In this document: piece after piece, positions 19,430 to 30,859 of the stretch
Layout of the letters: each line of letters opens with the position of its first letter
Position numbering within the stretch: position 1 is the first letter of the stretch
Assembly (NCBI GenBank): GCA_950097015.1
Contig: CATNEN010000002.1
Span: 8,013,501-8,077,500, forward strand
Length of the DNA: 64,000 bases
Direction: 5' to 3'
DNA from: Macrostomum hystrix
Lineage: Eukaryota > Platyhelminthes > Macrostomidae
Program-made: the position numbers and the translations under genes
Notes under the pieces: model-generated
The model's database searches: none
What the model was told of the DNA's origin: nothing
The model's input: only the letters and a program-made list of their open reading frames with translations

Positions 19430-20628
19430 GGAGTTGAAGCCAGCAAGCAGAAAGACTGACACCTGAGAATAGATCCATTTGATCAAACTGTGCAGGGTTT
19501 CTGGTCTTGCTGGTGGCAAACTCTGCAGAAGCATCTGCCCAACCCCCCACCTCACTACTAATTTTATTGTCACTGAAATATGAGAATGAGTTTGCTGTTA
19601 TTAACTGGCATAAAGTGGATTGATTGCTACATTTCTTATTTTACTATTATTGACTTCTCAAATTCAATCTTCCATGCGGAGTTGAAGCCAGCAAGCAGAA
19701 AGACTGACACCTGAGAATAGATCCATTTGATCAAACTGTGCAGGGTTTCTGGTCTTGCTGGTGTCAAACTCTGCAGAAGCATCTGCCCAACCCCCCACCT
19801 CACTACTAATTTTATTGTCACTGAAATATGAGAATGAGTTTGCTGTTATTAACTGGCATAAAGTGGATTGATTGCTACATTTCTTATTTTACTATTATTG
19901 ACTTCTCAAATTCAATCTTCCATGCGGAGTTGAAGCCAGCAAGCAGAAAGACTGACACCTGAGAATAGATCCATTTGATCAAACTGTGCAGGGTTTCTGG
20001 TCTTGCTGGTGGCAAACTCTGCAGAAGCATCTGCCCAACCCCCACCTCACTACTAATTTTATTGTCACTGAAATATGAGAATGAGTTTGCTGTTATTAAC
20101 TGGCATAAAGTGGATTGATTGCTACATTTCTTATTTTACTATTATTGACTTCTCAAATTCAATCTTCCATGCGGAGTTGAAGCCAGCAAGCAGAAAGACT
20201 GACACCTGAGAATAGATCCATTTGATCAAACTGTGCAGGGTTTCTGGTCTTGCTGGTGTCAAACTCTGCAGAAGCATCTGCCCAACCCCCACCTCACTAC
20301 TAATTTTATTGTCACTGAAATATGAGAATGAGTTTGCTGTTATTAACTGGCATAAAGTGGATTGATTGCTACATTTCTTATTTTACTATTATTGACTTCT
20401 CAAATTCAATCTTCCATGCGGAGTTGAAGCCAGCAAGCAGAAAGACTGACACCTGAGAATAGATCCATTTGATCAAACTGTGCAGGGTTTCTGGTCTTGC
20501 TGGTGTCAAACTCTGCAGAAGCATCTGCCCAACCCCCCACCTCACTACTAATTTTATTGTCACTGAAATATGAGAATGAGTTTGCTGTTATTAACTGGCA
20601 TAAAGTGGATTGATTGCTACAATCTGTT
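19430..20628 (+). repeat. 247-bp tandem array near the 3' end of copy A
   Basis: About five units, each opening with GATGCGGAGTTGAAGCC or CATGCGGAGTTGAAGCC (19433, 19673, 19921, 20168, 20415). Spacing is 247-248 bp and units are nearly the same. A 61-codon minus-strand frame recurs in some units and is broken in others by a C-run length change (CCCCCC or CCCCC). Confidence 0.9.
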
Positions 20629-20959
20629 ACAATAGATAGATACAATCTATCTATCTGTTTGCAATCGACTAGCTCCCGAACGGCTCAACCGATTTTCGCA
20701 ATTCCTTCGCCAAAAGATCACAAATGGGCCGGAATCGGTACACGTATTTTTATTAAGCTTAATTTCATTGCCAAGGGGATTAAATATTCAAAAAACTGTT
20801 TTAAATAGGCTTTTCTAATGCATTCTTGTTTTCAGCTTGTGCACAGTGAGGCCTCCAGTGCCAATTTTAATGATTGCATCAGAGCCAGTTTTGATAACGC
20901 ACGCGCGTACTGATAAGAACTCACAGGGAGGCTACCCAGAGGGTAGCGAAGGCAGCTAG

Positions 20960-21312
20960 TCTAATATACTAAAAATGAAAATCTTGCTTGCTTGCTTGCT
21001 TGCTTGTATGTTTGCAATCGACTAGCTCCCGAACGGCTCAACCGATTTTCGCAATTCCTTCGCCAAAAGATCGCAAATAGGCCCGAATCGGTACACGTAA
21101 TTTTATTAAGCTTAATTCCATTGCCAAGGGGATTAAATATTCGAAAAACTGTTTTAAATAGGCTTTTCTAATGCATTCTTGTTTTCAGCTTGTGCACAGT
21201 GAGGCCTCCAGTGCCAAATTTAATGATTGCATCAGAGCCAGTTTTGATAACGCACGCGCGTACTGATAAGAACTCACAGGGAGGCTACCCAGAGGGTAGC
21301 GAAGGCAGCTAG
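20960..21312 (+). mobile_element. Short non-autonomous Helitron, 353 bp
   Basis: It begins TCTAATATACTAAAAATG directly after the CTAG that closes copy A. It has five CTTG repeats and ends in hairpin plus CTAG at 21309-21312. Confidence 0.8.
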
Positions 21313-21635
21313 TAATATACTAAAAATGAAAATCTTGTATGTTTGCAATCGACTAGCTCCCGAACGGCTCAACCGATTTTTGCAATTCCTTCGCCAAAAG
21401 ATCACAAATGGGCCGGAATCGGTACACGTAATTTTATTAAGCTTAATTCCATTGGCAAGGGGATTAAATATTCGAAAAACAGTTTTAAATAGGCTTTTCT
21501 AATGCATTCTTGTTTTCAGCTTGTGCACAGTGAGGCTCCAGTGCCAATTTTAATGATTGCATCAGAGCCAGTTTTGATAACGAACTGATAAGAACTCACA
21601 GGGAGGCTACCCAGAGGGTAGCGAAGGGCAGCTAG
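21313..21635 (+). mobile_element. Short Helitron, related to 6371-6693
   Basis: It starts TAATATACTAAAAATG without TC, so the junction reads CTAG-TAATATAC. It shares the extra G in the spacer (GAAGGGCAG) with 6371-6693. CTAG lies at 21632-21635. Confidence 0.75.
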
Positions 21636-24600
21636 TCTTCTTGTATGTTTGCAATCGACTAGCTCCCGAACGGCTCAACCGATTTTCGCAATTCCTTCGC
21701 CAAAAGATCACAAATGGGCCCGAATCGGTACACGTATTTTTATTAAGCTTAATTTCATTGCCAAGGGGATTAAATATTCGAAAAACTGTTTTAAATAGGC
21801 TTTTCTAATGCATTCTTGTTTTCAGCTTGTGCACAGTGAGGCCTCCAGTGCCAAATTTAATGATTGCATCAAAGCCAGTTTTGTTAGGCGAGCGTACTGA
21901 TAAGGAATTTCTCACCCAAATGTGCATAGCTGTGTCAACCCCACTGGCGAGATAATTACTGCCCAATGTGCACAGGCTGAGCTGGCTTCTGTTATCTGTT
22001 CGGCACTGAGATATTTTTTTATTTTTATATATTGAGTTTTATTCAAACTCATTTAGCAGATATAGCAGATTTCAATTATAGCAGATTCATTCACATCACA
22101 GCATACTCCAAAGGCAACAGCTGAGAACTGAATTGATTCAAGTGATCGGCCTTTCTTGGCAGCAAGTAACATTTGTTGATAATACTTGCTTACTTACTTG
22201 CTTACTTGCTTACTTACTTGCAAAAGCATTGATAGATATCTAGGCTTAGAATTAATATTAATAGATTCCTAGGCTCCGAATCGATCCATATCTAGGCTCA
22301 ACATTCTTATAGATTTCTAGGCTCAACATTTTTATAGAGATCTAGGCACAGCATTGATAGTTATCTATGCTCAACATTTTTATAGATATCTAGGCACAGC
22401 ATCAATTGTTATCTAGGCTCAGCTTTGATATTTCTCTAGGCTCAGCATTGATAGTTATCTAGGCTCAGCATTGATAGTTATCTAGGCTCAGAATTAATAG
22501 TTATCTAGGCTCAGCATTGATAGTTATCTAGGCTCAGCATTGATAGTTATCTAGGCTCAGCATTGATAGTTATCTAGGCTCAGCATTGATAGTTATCTAG
22601 GCTCAGCATTGATAGTCATCTAGGCTCAGCATTGATAGTTATCTAGGCTCAGCATTGATAGTTATCTAGGCTCAGCATTGATAGTTATCTAGGCTCAGCA
22701 TTGATAGTTATCTAGGCTCAGCATTGATAGTTATCTAGGCTCAGCATTGATAGTTATCTAGGCTCAACATTTTTATAGATAACTAGGCCCAGAATTGATA
22801 GTTATCTAGGCCCAGAATTGATAGTTATCTAGGCCCAGAATTGATAGTTATCTAGGCTCAGAATTGATAGTTATCTAGGCTCAGAATTGATAGTTATCTA
22901 GGCTCAGAATTGATAGTTATCTAGGCCCAGAATTGATAGTTATCTAGGTTCAGCATTGATAGTTATCTAGGCTCAGCATTGATAGTTATCTAGGCTCAGC
23001 ATTGATAGTCATCTAGGCTCAGCATTGATAGTTATCTAGGCTCAGCGTGATAGTTATCTAGGCTCAACATTTTTATAGATATCAAGGCTTGGCGTGAAAG
23101 TTATCTAGGCTCAACATTTTTATAGATATCAAGGCTCAGCATTGATAGTTATCTAGGCTCAGCATTGATAGTTATCTAGGCTCAGCATTGATAGTTATCT
23201 AGGATCAGCATCGATTGTTATCCAGCCTTAGCATTGATAGTTATCTAGGCTCAACATTTTTATAGATATTAAGGCTCAGCGTGGTAGTCATCTAGGCTCA
23301 ACAGTTTTATAGATAACTAGGCTCAGCATTGATAAGTATCTAGGCTCAACATTTTTATAGATAACTAGGCCCAGAATTGATAGTTATCTAGGCTCAGCAT
23401 TGATAGTTATCTAGGCTCAGCATTGATAGTTATCTAGGCTCAGCATTGATAGTTATCTAGGCTCAGCATTGATAGTTATCTAGGCTCAGCATTGATAGTT
23501 ATCTAGGCTCAGCATTGATAGTTATCTAGGCTCAGCATTGATAGTTATCTAGGCTCAACATTTTTATAGATAACTAGGCCCAGAATTGATAGTTATCTAG
23601 GCCCAGAATTGATAGTTATCTAGGCCCAGAATTGATAGTTATCTAGGCTCAGAATTGATAGTTATCTAGGGTAGAATTGATAGTTATCTATGCCCAGAAT
23701 TGATAGTTATCTAGGCCCAGAATTGATAGTTATCTAGGCCCAGAATTGATAGTTATCTAGGCCCAGAATTGATAGTTATCTAGGCCCAGAATTGATAGTT
23801 ATCTAGGCTCAGAATTGATAGTCATCTAGGCCCAGAATTGATGGTTATCTAGGCCCAGAATTGATAGTTATCTAGGCCCAGAATTGATAGTTATCTAGGC
23901 CCAGAATTGATAGTTATCTAGGCCCAGAATTGATAGTTATCTAGGCTCAGAATTGATAGTTATCTAGGCCCAGAAGTGATAGTTATCTAGGCTCAGAATT
24001 GATAGTTATCTAGGCTCAGAATTGATAGTTATCTAAGCTCAGAATTGATAGTTATCTAGGCTCAGCATTGATAGTTATCTAGGCTCAGCATTGATAGTTA
24101 ACTAGGCTCAGCATTAATAGTTATCTAGGCTCAGCATTGATAGTTATCTAGGCTCAGCATTGATAGTTATCTAGGCTCAGCATTGATAGTTATCTAGGCT
24201 CAGCATTGATAGTTATCTAGGCTCAGCATTGATAGTTATCTAGGCTCAGCATTGATAGTTATCTAGGCTCAGCATTGATAGTTATCTAGGCTCAACATTT
24301 TTATAGATAACTAGGCCCAGAATTGATAGTTATCTAGGCCCAGAATTGATAGTTATCTAGGCCCAGAATTGATAGTTATCTAGGCCCAGAATTGATAGTT
24401 ATCTAGGCTCAGAATTGATAGTTATCTAGGGTAGAATTGATAGTTATCTATGCCCAGAATTGATAGTTATCTAGGCCCAGAATTGATAGTTATCTAGGCC
24501 CAGAATTGATAGTTATCTAGGCCCAGAATTGATAGTTATCTAGGCCCAGAATTGATAGTTATCTAGGCTCAGAATTGATAGTCATCTAGGCCCAGAATTG

Positions 24601-26714
24601 ATAGTTATCTAGGCCCAGAATTGATAGTTATCTAGGCCCAGAATTGATAGTTATCTAGGCTCAGAATTGATAGTTATCTAGGCCCAGAATTGATAGTTAT
24701 CTAGGCCCAGAATTGATAGTTATCTATGCCCAGAATTGATAGTTATCTAGGCCCAGAATTGATAGTTATCTAGGCTCAACATTGATACATATCTAGGCTC
24801 AACATTTTTATAGATATCAAGGCTTGGCGTGAAAGTTATCTAGGCTCAACATTTTTATAGATATCTTGGCTCGGCATTGATAGTTATCTAGGCTCAGCAT
24901 TGATAGTGAACTAGGCTCAGCATTGATAGTTATCTAGGCTCAGCATTGATAGTTATCTAGGCTCAGCATTGATAGTTATCTAGGATCAGCATCGATTGTT
25001 ATCCAGCCTTAGCATTGATAGTTATCTAGGCTCAACATTTTTATAGATATTAAGGCTCAGCGTGGTAGTCATCGAGGCTCAACAGTTTTATAGATAACTA
25101 GGCTCAGCATTGATAAGTATCTAGGCTCAACATTTTTATAGATGTCAAGGCTCAGCATTGATAGTTATCTAGGCTCAGCATTGATAGTTATCTAGGCTCA
25201 ACATTTTTATAGATGTCAAGGCTCAGCATTGATAGTTATCTAGGCTCAGCGTGATAGTTATCTAGGCTCAACATTTTTATAGATATCTAGGCTCAGCATT
25301 GATAGTTATCTAGGCTCAGCATTGATAGTTATCTAGGCTCAGCATTGATAGTCATCTAGGCTCAGCATTGATAGTTATCTAAAAGGCTCAGCATTGATAG
25401 TTATCTAGGCTCAACATTGATACATATCTAGGCTAAACATTTTTATAGATATGAAGGCTCAGCGTGATAGTTATCTAGGCTCAGCATTGATAGTTATCTA
25501 GGCTCAGCGTGATAGTTATCTAGGCTCAACATTTTTATAGATATCAAGGCTTGGCGTGAAAGTTATCTAGGCTCAACATTTTTATAGATATCAAGGCTCA
25601 GCATTGATAGTTATCTAGGCTCAGCATTGATAGTTATCTAGGCTCAGCATTGATAGTTATCTAGGATCAGCATCGATTGTTATCCAGCCTTAGCATTGAT
25701 AGTTATCTAGGCTCAACATTTTTATAGATATTAAGGCTCAGCGTGGTAGTCATCTAGGCTCAACAGTTTTATAGATAACTAGGCTTAGCATTGATAAGTA
25801 TCTAGGCTCAACATTTTTATAGATGTCAAGGCTCAGCATTGATAGTTATCTAGGCTCAGCATTGATAGTTATCTAGGCTCAACATTTTTATAGATATTAA
25901 GGCTCAGCGTGATAGTTATCTAGGCTCAACATTTTTATAGATATCTAGGCTCAGCATTGATAGTTATCTAGGCTCAGCATTGATAGTTATCTAGGCTCAG
26001 CATTGATAGTGATCTAGGCTCAGCATTGATAGATATGTAGGCTCAACATTTTTATAGATATTAAGGCTCAGCGTGATAGTTATCTAGGCTCAGCATTGAT
26101 AGTTATCTAGGCTCAGCATTGATAGATATCTAGGCTCAACATTTTTATAGATATTAAAGCTCAGCGTGATAGTTTTCTAGGCTCAACATTTTTATAGATA
26201 TCTTGGCTCGGCATTGATAGTTACCTAGGCTTAAAATTTTTATAGATAACTAGACACAGCATTGTTATTTATCTAGGCTTAGAATTGATAGATTCCTGGG
26301 CTCAACATTTTTATAGATATCTCGGCTCAGCACTGGTAGATATCTAGGCTCAGAATGGATAGATATCGTACTTTAGATTTGATAGATATCTACATAACTT
26401 CATTGGTTAAAAATCGATAGAAATTAAATCTCAGAATCGATAGATATTGAAGCTCAGAATTTATACTCGTGGAAATCTAAGGTCAGAATTGATAGAATTC
26501 TAAGCTCAGAATTGATAGAAATCTTGGCTCAGCACGGGTAGATATCTAGGCTCAGTGTTGATAGATATTTAGGCTCCAAATCGATAGAAAGTTAAGCTCA
26601 GAATCAATAGATATCTTCGTTCAGAGTTGATATCTATTGACTTACTAAATACTGTTTTATTATTGTAAAGTTGCCTTCAAGCTAAGGTCCCCAAAGGGGG
26701 GCCTACATTGCTAG
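21636..26714 (+). mobile_element. Satellite-bearing non-autonomous Helitron, 5.1 kb, second 3' end type
   Basis: It starts TCTTCTTGTATGTTTGCAA, continues with the short-element core and the autonomous-type subterminal sequence (TTTGTTAGGCGAGCGTACTG onward), then a CTTA/CTTG microsatellite (about 22180-22222) and a 23-bp array. The 3' end differs from the short elements: hairpin GGTCCCC-AAAG-GGGGGCC (26686-26703), a 7-nt spacer and CTAG at 26711-26714. There is no transposase gene. Confidence 0.75.
22230..26640 (+). repeat. 23-bp minisatellite, about 190 units
   Basis: Same family as the arrays in the autonomous copies, but mostly the TAGTTATCTAGGCTCAGCAT and AGGCCCAGAATTGATAGTTA variants. 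Blocks recur: 23340-23960 closely resembles 24220-24780, and a block with ATCAGCATCGATTGTTATCC recurs near 23205, 24985 and 25660. Units decay toward 26300-26640. Confidence 0.9.
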
Positions 26715-26749
26715 TCTTCTTCTAATATACTAAAAATGAAAATCTTGCT
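26715..26749 (+). mobile_element. 35-nt Helitron 5' stub
   Basis: TCTTCTTCTAATATACTAAA through AATCTTGCT, cut by a new TC end at 26750. Confidence 0.7.
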
Positions 26750-27102
26750 TCTAATATACTAAAAATGAAAATCTTGTTTGTATGTTTGTATGTTTGTATG
26801 TTTGCAATCGACTAGCTCCCGAACGGCTCAACCGATTTTCGCAATTCCTTCGCCAAAAGATCACAAATGGGCCGGAATCGGTACACGTATTTTTATTAAG
26901 CTTAATTCCATTGGCAAGGGGATTAAATATTCGAAAAACAGTTTTAAATAGGCTTTTCTAATGCATTCTTGTTTTCAGCTTGTGCACAGTGAGGCCTCCA
27001 GTGCCAATTTTAATGATTGCATCAGAGCCAGTTTTGATAACGCACGCGCGTTCTGATAAGAACTCACAGGGAGGCTACCCAGAGGGTAGCGAAGGCAGCT
27101 AG
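26750..27102 (+). mobile_element. Short non-autonomous Helitron, 353 bp
   Basis: TCTAATATACTAAAAATG start, three TATGTTTG-type repeats, hairpin plus CTAG at 27099-27102. It has the ACGCACGCGCGTTCTG variant shared with the next element. Confidence 0.8.
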
Positions 27103-27458
27103 TCTTCTAATATACTAAAAATGAAAATCTTGTTTGTATGTTTGTATGTTTGTATGTTTGCAATCGACTAGCTCCCGAACGGCTCAACCGATTTTCGCAA
27201 TTCCTTCGCCAAAAGATCACAAATGGGCCGGAATCGGTACACGTATTTTTATTAAGCTTAATTCCATTGGCAAGGGGATTAAATATTCGAAAAACAGTTT
27301 TAAATAGGCTTTTCTAATGCATTCTTGTTTTCAGCTTGTGCACAGTGAGGCCTCCAGTGCCAATTTTAATGATTGCATCAGAGCCAGTTTTGATAACGCA
27401 CGCGCGTTCTGATAAGAACTCACAGGGAGGCTACCCAGAGGGTAGCGAAGGCAGCTAG
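27103..27458 (+). mobile_element. Short non-autonomous Helitron, 356 bp
   Basis: It is nearly the same as 26750-27102, with an extra TCT at the 5' end; CTAG at 27455-27458. The pair looks like a recent tandem duplicate. Confidence 0.8.
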
Positions 27459-27785
27459 TCTATTATACTAAAAATGAAAATCTTGTATGTTTGTTTGCAA
27501 TCGACTAGCTCCCGAACGGCTCAACCGATTTTCACAATTCCTTCGCCAAAAGATCACAAATGGGCCGGAATCGGTACACGTATATTTATTAAGCTTAATT
27601 CCATTGCCAAGGGGATTAAATATTCGAAAAACAGTTTTAAATAGGCTTTTCTAATGCATTCTTGTTTTCAGCTTGTGCACAGTGAGGCTCCAGTGCCAAT
27701 TTTTATGATTGCATCAGAGCCAGTTTTGATAACGAACTGATAAGAACTCCAGTGAGGCTACCCAGAGGGTAGCGAAGGCAGCTAG
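27459..27785 (+). mobile_element. Short non-autonomous Helitron, 327 bp
   Basis: TCTATTATACTAAAAATG start, ends in hairpin plus CTAG at 27782-27785. Confidence 0.8.
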
Positions 27786-28116
27786 TCTAATATACTAAAA
27801 ATGAAAATCTTGCTTGCTTGTATGTTTGCAATCGACTAGCTCCCGAACGGCTCAACCGATTTTCAAAATTCTTTCACTAAAAGATCGCAATTGGGCCGGA
27901 ATCGGTACACGTATTTTTAATAAGCTTAATTCCATTGCCAAGGGGATTAAATATTCGAAAAACTGTTTTAAATAGGCTTTTCTAATGCATTCTTGTTTTC
28001 AGCTTGTGCACAGTGAGGCTCCAGTGCCAACTTTAATGATTGCATCAGAGCCAGTTTTGATAACGAACTGATAAGAACTCCAGTGAGGCTACCCAGAGGG
28101 TAGCGAAGGCAGCTAG
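27786..28116 (+). mobile_element. Short non-autonomous Helitron, 331 bp
   Basis: TCTAATATACTAAAAATG start, CTTTCACTAAAAGATCGC subfamily, hairpin plus CTAG at 28113-28116. Confidence 0.8.
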
Positions 28117-28150
28117 TCTTAATATACTAAAAATGAAAATCTTGCTTGCT
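28117..28150 (+). mobile_element. 34-nt Helitron 5' stub
   Basis: TCTTAATATACTAAAAATG through CTTGCTTGCT, cut by a new TC end at 28151. Confidence 0.7.
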
Positions 28151-28486
28151 TCTATTATACTAAAAATGAAAATCTTGCTTGCTTGCTTGTATGTTTGCAA
28201 TCGACTAGCTCCCGAACGGCTTAACCGATTTTCACAATTCCTTCGCCAAAAGATCACAATTGGGCCGGAATCGGTACACGTAATTTTATTAAGCTTAATT
28301 CCATTGCCAAGGGGATTAAATATTCGAAAAACAGTTTTAAATAGGCTTTTCTAATGCATTCTTGTTTACAGCTTGTGCACAGTGAGGCCTCCAGTGCCAA
28401 TTTTAATGATTGCATCAGAGCCAGTTTTGATAACGAACTGATAAGAACTCCAGTGAGGCTACCCAGAGGGTAGCGAAGGCAGCTAG
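28151..28486 (+). mobile_element. Short non-autonomous Helitron, 336 bp
   Basis: TCTATTATACTAAAAATG start; hairpin plus CTAG at 28483-28486, directly abutting the next element. Confidence 0.8.
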
Positions 28487-28679
28487 TCCACTATACTAAA
28501 AATGAAATGGTTGGTTGGTTGGTTGGTTGGTTGGTTGTAATTGATTTTCTCCCGAACGGCTCAACCGATTTTCACCATTTCTTCACCAAAAGATGCCAAA
28601 TATGGGGACAATTATACACGTATTTTTATTAAGCTTAACTTTATTGCTAAAGGGATTAAATATTCGAAAAACATGATTT

Positions 28680-29090
28680 TTTCAAAGGTCAAACCATCTT
28701 GGCCTATTGAGAATTTCACTCACTGCCACTGAATTGAAATTGCATCGTCAAATTGCGCAACAACCCCTAGCTGATTGAATTTGAAGCCTGCACTCTGGAG
28801 ACAAATTGGAAATAAATGTACACAACCAACCGCGAGACTGAGTGTACTCTATTTTCTTACTTCATTGTACAAAGCCAGAACTTTGAGAATTCATTTTATA
28901 AGGCTGATTTCTGCACCCACTAACCAACAGTCGGAATAGCCGATGTGTTAGGCACTAGGAATAAGTTAGGCATGGCTAGGCTTCGATTCTGCACTGCGTC
29001 AAATCATTTAGACTAATTTTCAGCCAGTAGTGATTGAAGATTATTTTTATTTATTTTTTTCATTTCGTTAATAAAATATCATAAATCATA
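28680..29090 (+). other. Unique non-coding stretch in the third-type Helitron
   Basis: About 410 bp shared, with small differences, with 34560-34890. No ORF or RNA structure is convincing. It ends in the A/T-rich run TTATTTATTTTTTTCATTTC before the 23-bp array. Confidence 0.5.
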
Positions 29091-29094
29091 GCAA

Positions 29095-30845
29095 ATCTGA
29101 GTTTGAATCATTGCAACAATAGAGTCTGAATCATGGCTAAACCAGAGTCTGAAACATGACTAAACCAGAGTTTAAATCATGGCTAAACCAGAGTCTGAAT
29201 CATGGCTAAACCAGAGTTTGAATCATGGCTAAACCAGAGTCTGAATCATGGCTAAACCAGAGTTTGAATCATGGCTAAACCAGAGTTTGAATCATGACTA
29301 AACCAGCGTTTGAATCATGGCTAAACCAACGTTTAAATCATGGCTAACCTAGAGTCTGAATCATGGCTAAACCAGAGTCTGAATCATGGCTAAACCAGAG
29401 TCAGAATCATGGCTAAACCAGAGTTTGAATCATGGCTAAACCAGAGTTTCAATCATGGCTAAACCAGCGTCTGAATCATGGCTAAACCAGAGTTTGAATC
29501 ATGGCTTAACCAGAGTTTGAATCATGGCTAAACCAGAGTTTGAATCATGGCTAAACCAGAGTCTGAATCATGGCTAAACCAGAGTCTGAATCATGGCTAA
29601 GCCAACGTTTGAATCATGGCTAACCTAGAGTCTGAATCATGGCTAAACCAGAGTTTGAATCATGGCTTAACCAGAGTTTGAATCATGGCTAAACCAGCGT
29701 CTGAATCATGGCTAAACCAGAGTTTGAATCATGGCTTAACCAGAGTTTGAATCATGGCTAAACCAGAGTCTGAATCATGGCTAAACCAGAGTCTGAATCA
29801 TGGCTAAGCCAACGTTTGAATCATGGCTAACCTAGAGTCTGAATCATGGCTAAACCAGAGTCTGAATCATGGCTAAACCAGAGTTTCAATCATGGCTAAA
29901 CCAGAGTCTGAATCATGGCTAAACCAGAGTCTGAATCATGGCTAAGCCAACGTTTGAATCATGGCTAACCTAGAGTCTGAATAATGGCTTAACCAGAGTT
30001 TGAATCATGGCTTAACCAGAGTTTGAATCATGGCTAAACCAGCGTCTGAATCATGGCTAAACCAGAGTTTGAATCATGGCTTAACCAGAGTTTGAATCAT
30101 GGCTAAACCAGAGTCTGAATCATGGCTAAACCAGAGTCTGAATCATGGCTAAGCCAACGTTTGAATCATGGCTAACCTAGAGTCTGAATCATGGCTAAAC
30201 CAGAGTCTGAATCATGGCTAAACCAGAGTTTGAATCATGGCTAAACCAGAGTCTGAATCATGGCTAAACCAGAGTCTGAATCATGGCTAAGCCAACGTTT
30301 GAATCATGGCTAACCTAGAGTCTGAATCATGGCTAAACCAGAGTTTGAATCATGGCTTAACCAGAGTTTGAATCATGGCTAAACCAGCGTCTGAATCATG
30401 GCTAAACCAGAGTTTGAATCATGGCTTAACCAGAGTTTGAATCATGGCTAAACCAGAGTTTGAATCATGGCTAAACCAGAGTCTGAATCATGGCTAAACC
30501 AGAGTCTGAATCATGGCTAAGCCAACGTTTGAATCATGGCTAACCTAGAGTCTGAATCATGGCTAAACCAGAGTCTGAATCATGGCTAAACCAGAGTTTG
30601 AATCATGGCTAAACCAGAGTCTGAATCATGGCTAAACCAGAGTCTGAATCATGGCTAAGCCAACGTTTGAATCATGGCTAACCTAGAGTCTGAATAATGG
30701 CTTAACCAGAGTTTGAATCAAGGCGAAACCAGAGTTTGAATCATGGCTAAATTAGAGTTTGAATCATGGTAAAACGAGAGTTTGAATCATAGCCCACCAG
30801 GGTTTAAAACATGGCGAAACCTGAGTTTGAATCTTGGCTAACCCA
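29095..30845 (+). repeat. 23-bp minisatellite with core CCAGAGTCTGAATCATGGCT
   Basis: About 76 units. It is unrelated in sequence to the CTAGG family but has the same 23-bp period. A higher-order pattern marked by GCTAAGCCAACGTTTGAATC and CTAACCTAGAGTCTGAAT recurs at about 29600, 29800, 29945, 30150, 30290, 30520 and 30660. Confidence 0.9.
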
Positions 30846-30859
30846 GCGTTTGAAAAATC

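Larger units (their letters stand above)
8208..20959 (+). mobile_element. Autonomous Helitron, copy A (about 12.75 kb)
   Basis: The 5' end is TCTAATATACTAAAAATG with CTTG repeats, then the short-element core up to about 8490. After that come a unique subterminal stretch (8495-8815), a 23-bp minisatellite (8815-11340), an upstream region and promoter (11341-11937), and the nine-exon Rep/helicase gene (11938-18245). Downstream lie a MITE-like insert (18335-19186), a 247-bp tandem array (about 19430-20628) and a terminal module ending in the GCTACCC/GGGTAGC hairpin and CTAG (20956-20959). The terminal 300 bp (from about 20655) looks like a short element lacking its TC end. It may instead be a separate element, in which case the native 3' end is missing or lies near 20630. 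The gene is fully open and highly similar to copy B. Confidence 0.8.

Noticed and set aside
29095-30845. Minisatellite arrays considered as CRISPR
   Set aside because: There are no unique spacers between repeats; the units are directly tandem, in a eukaryotic transposon, with no cas genes.
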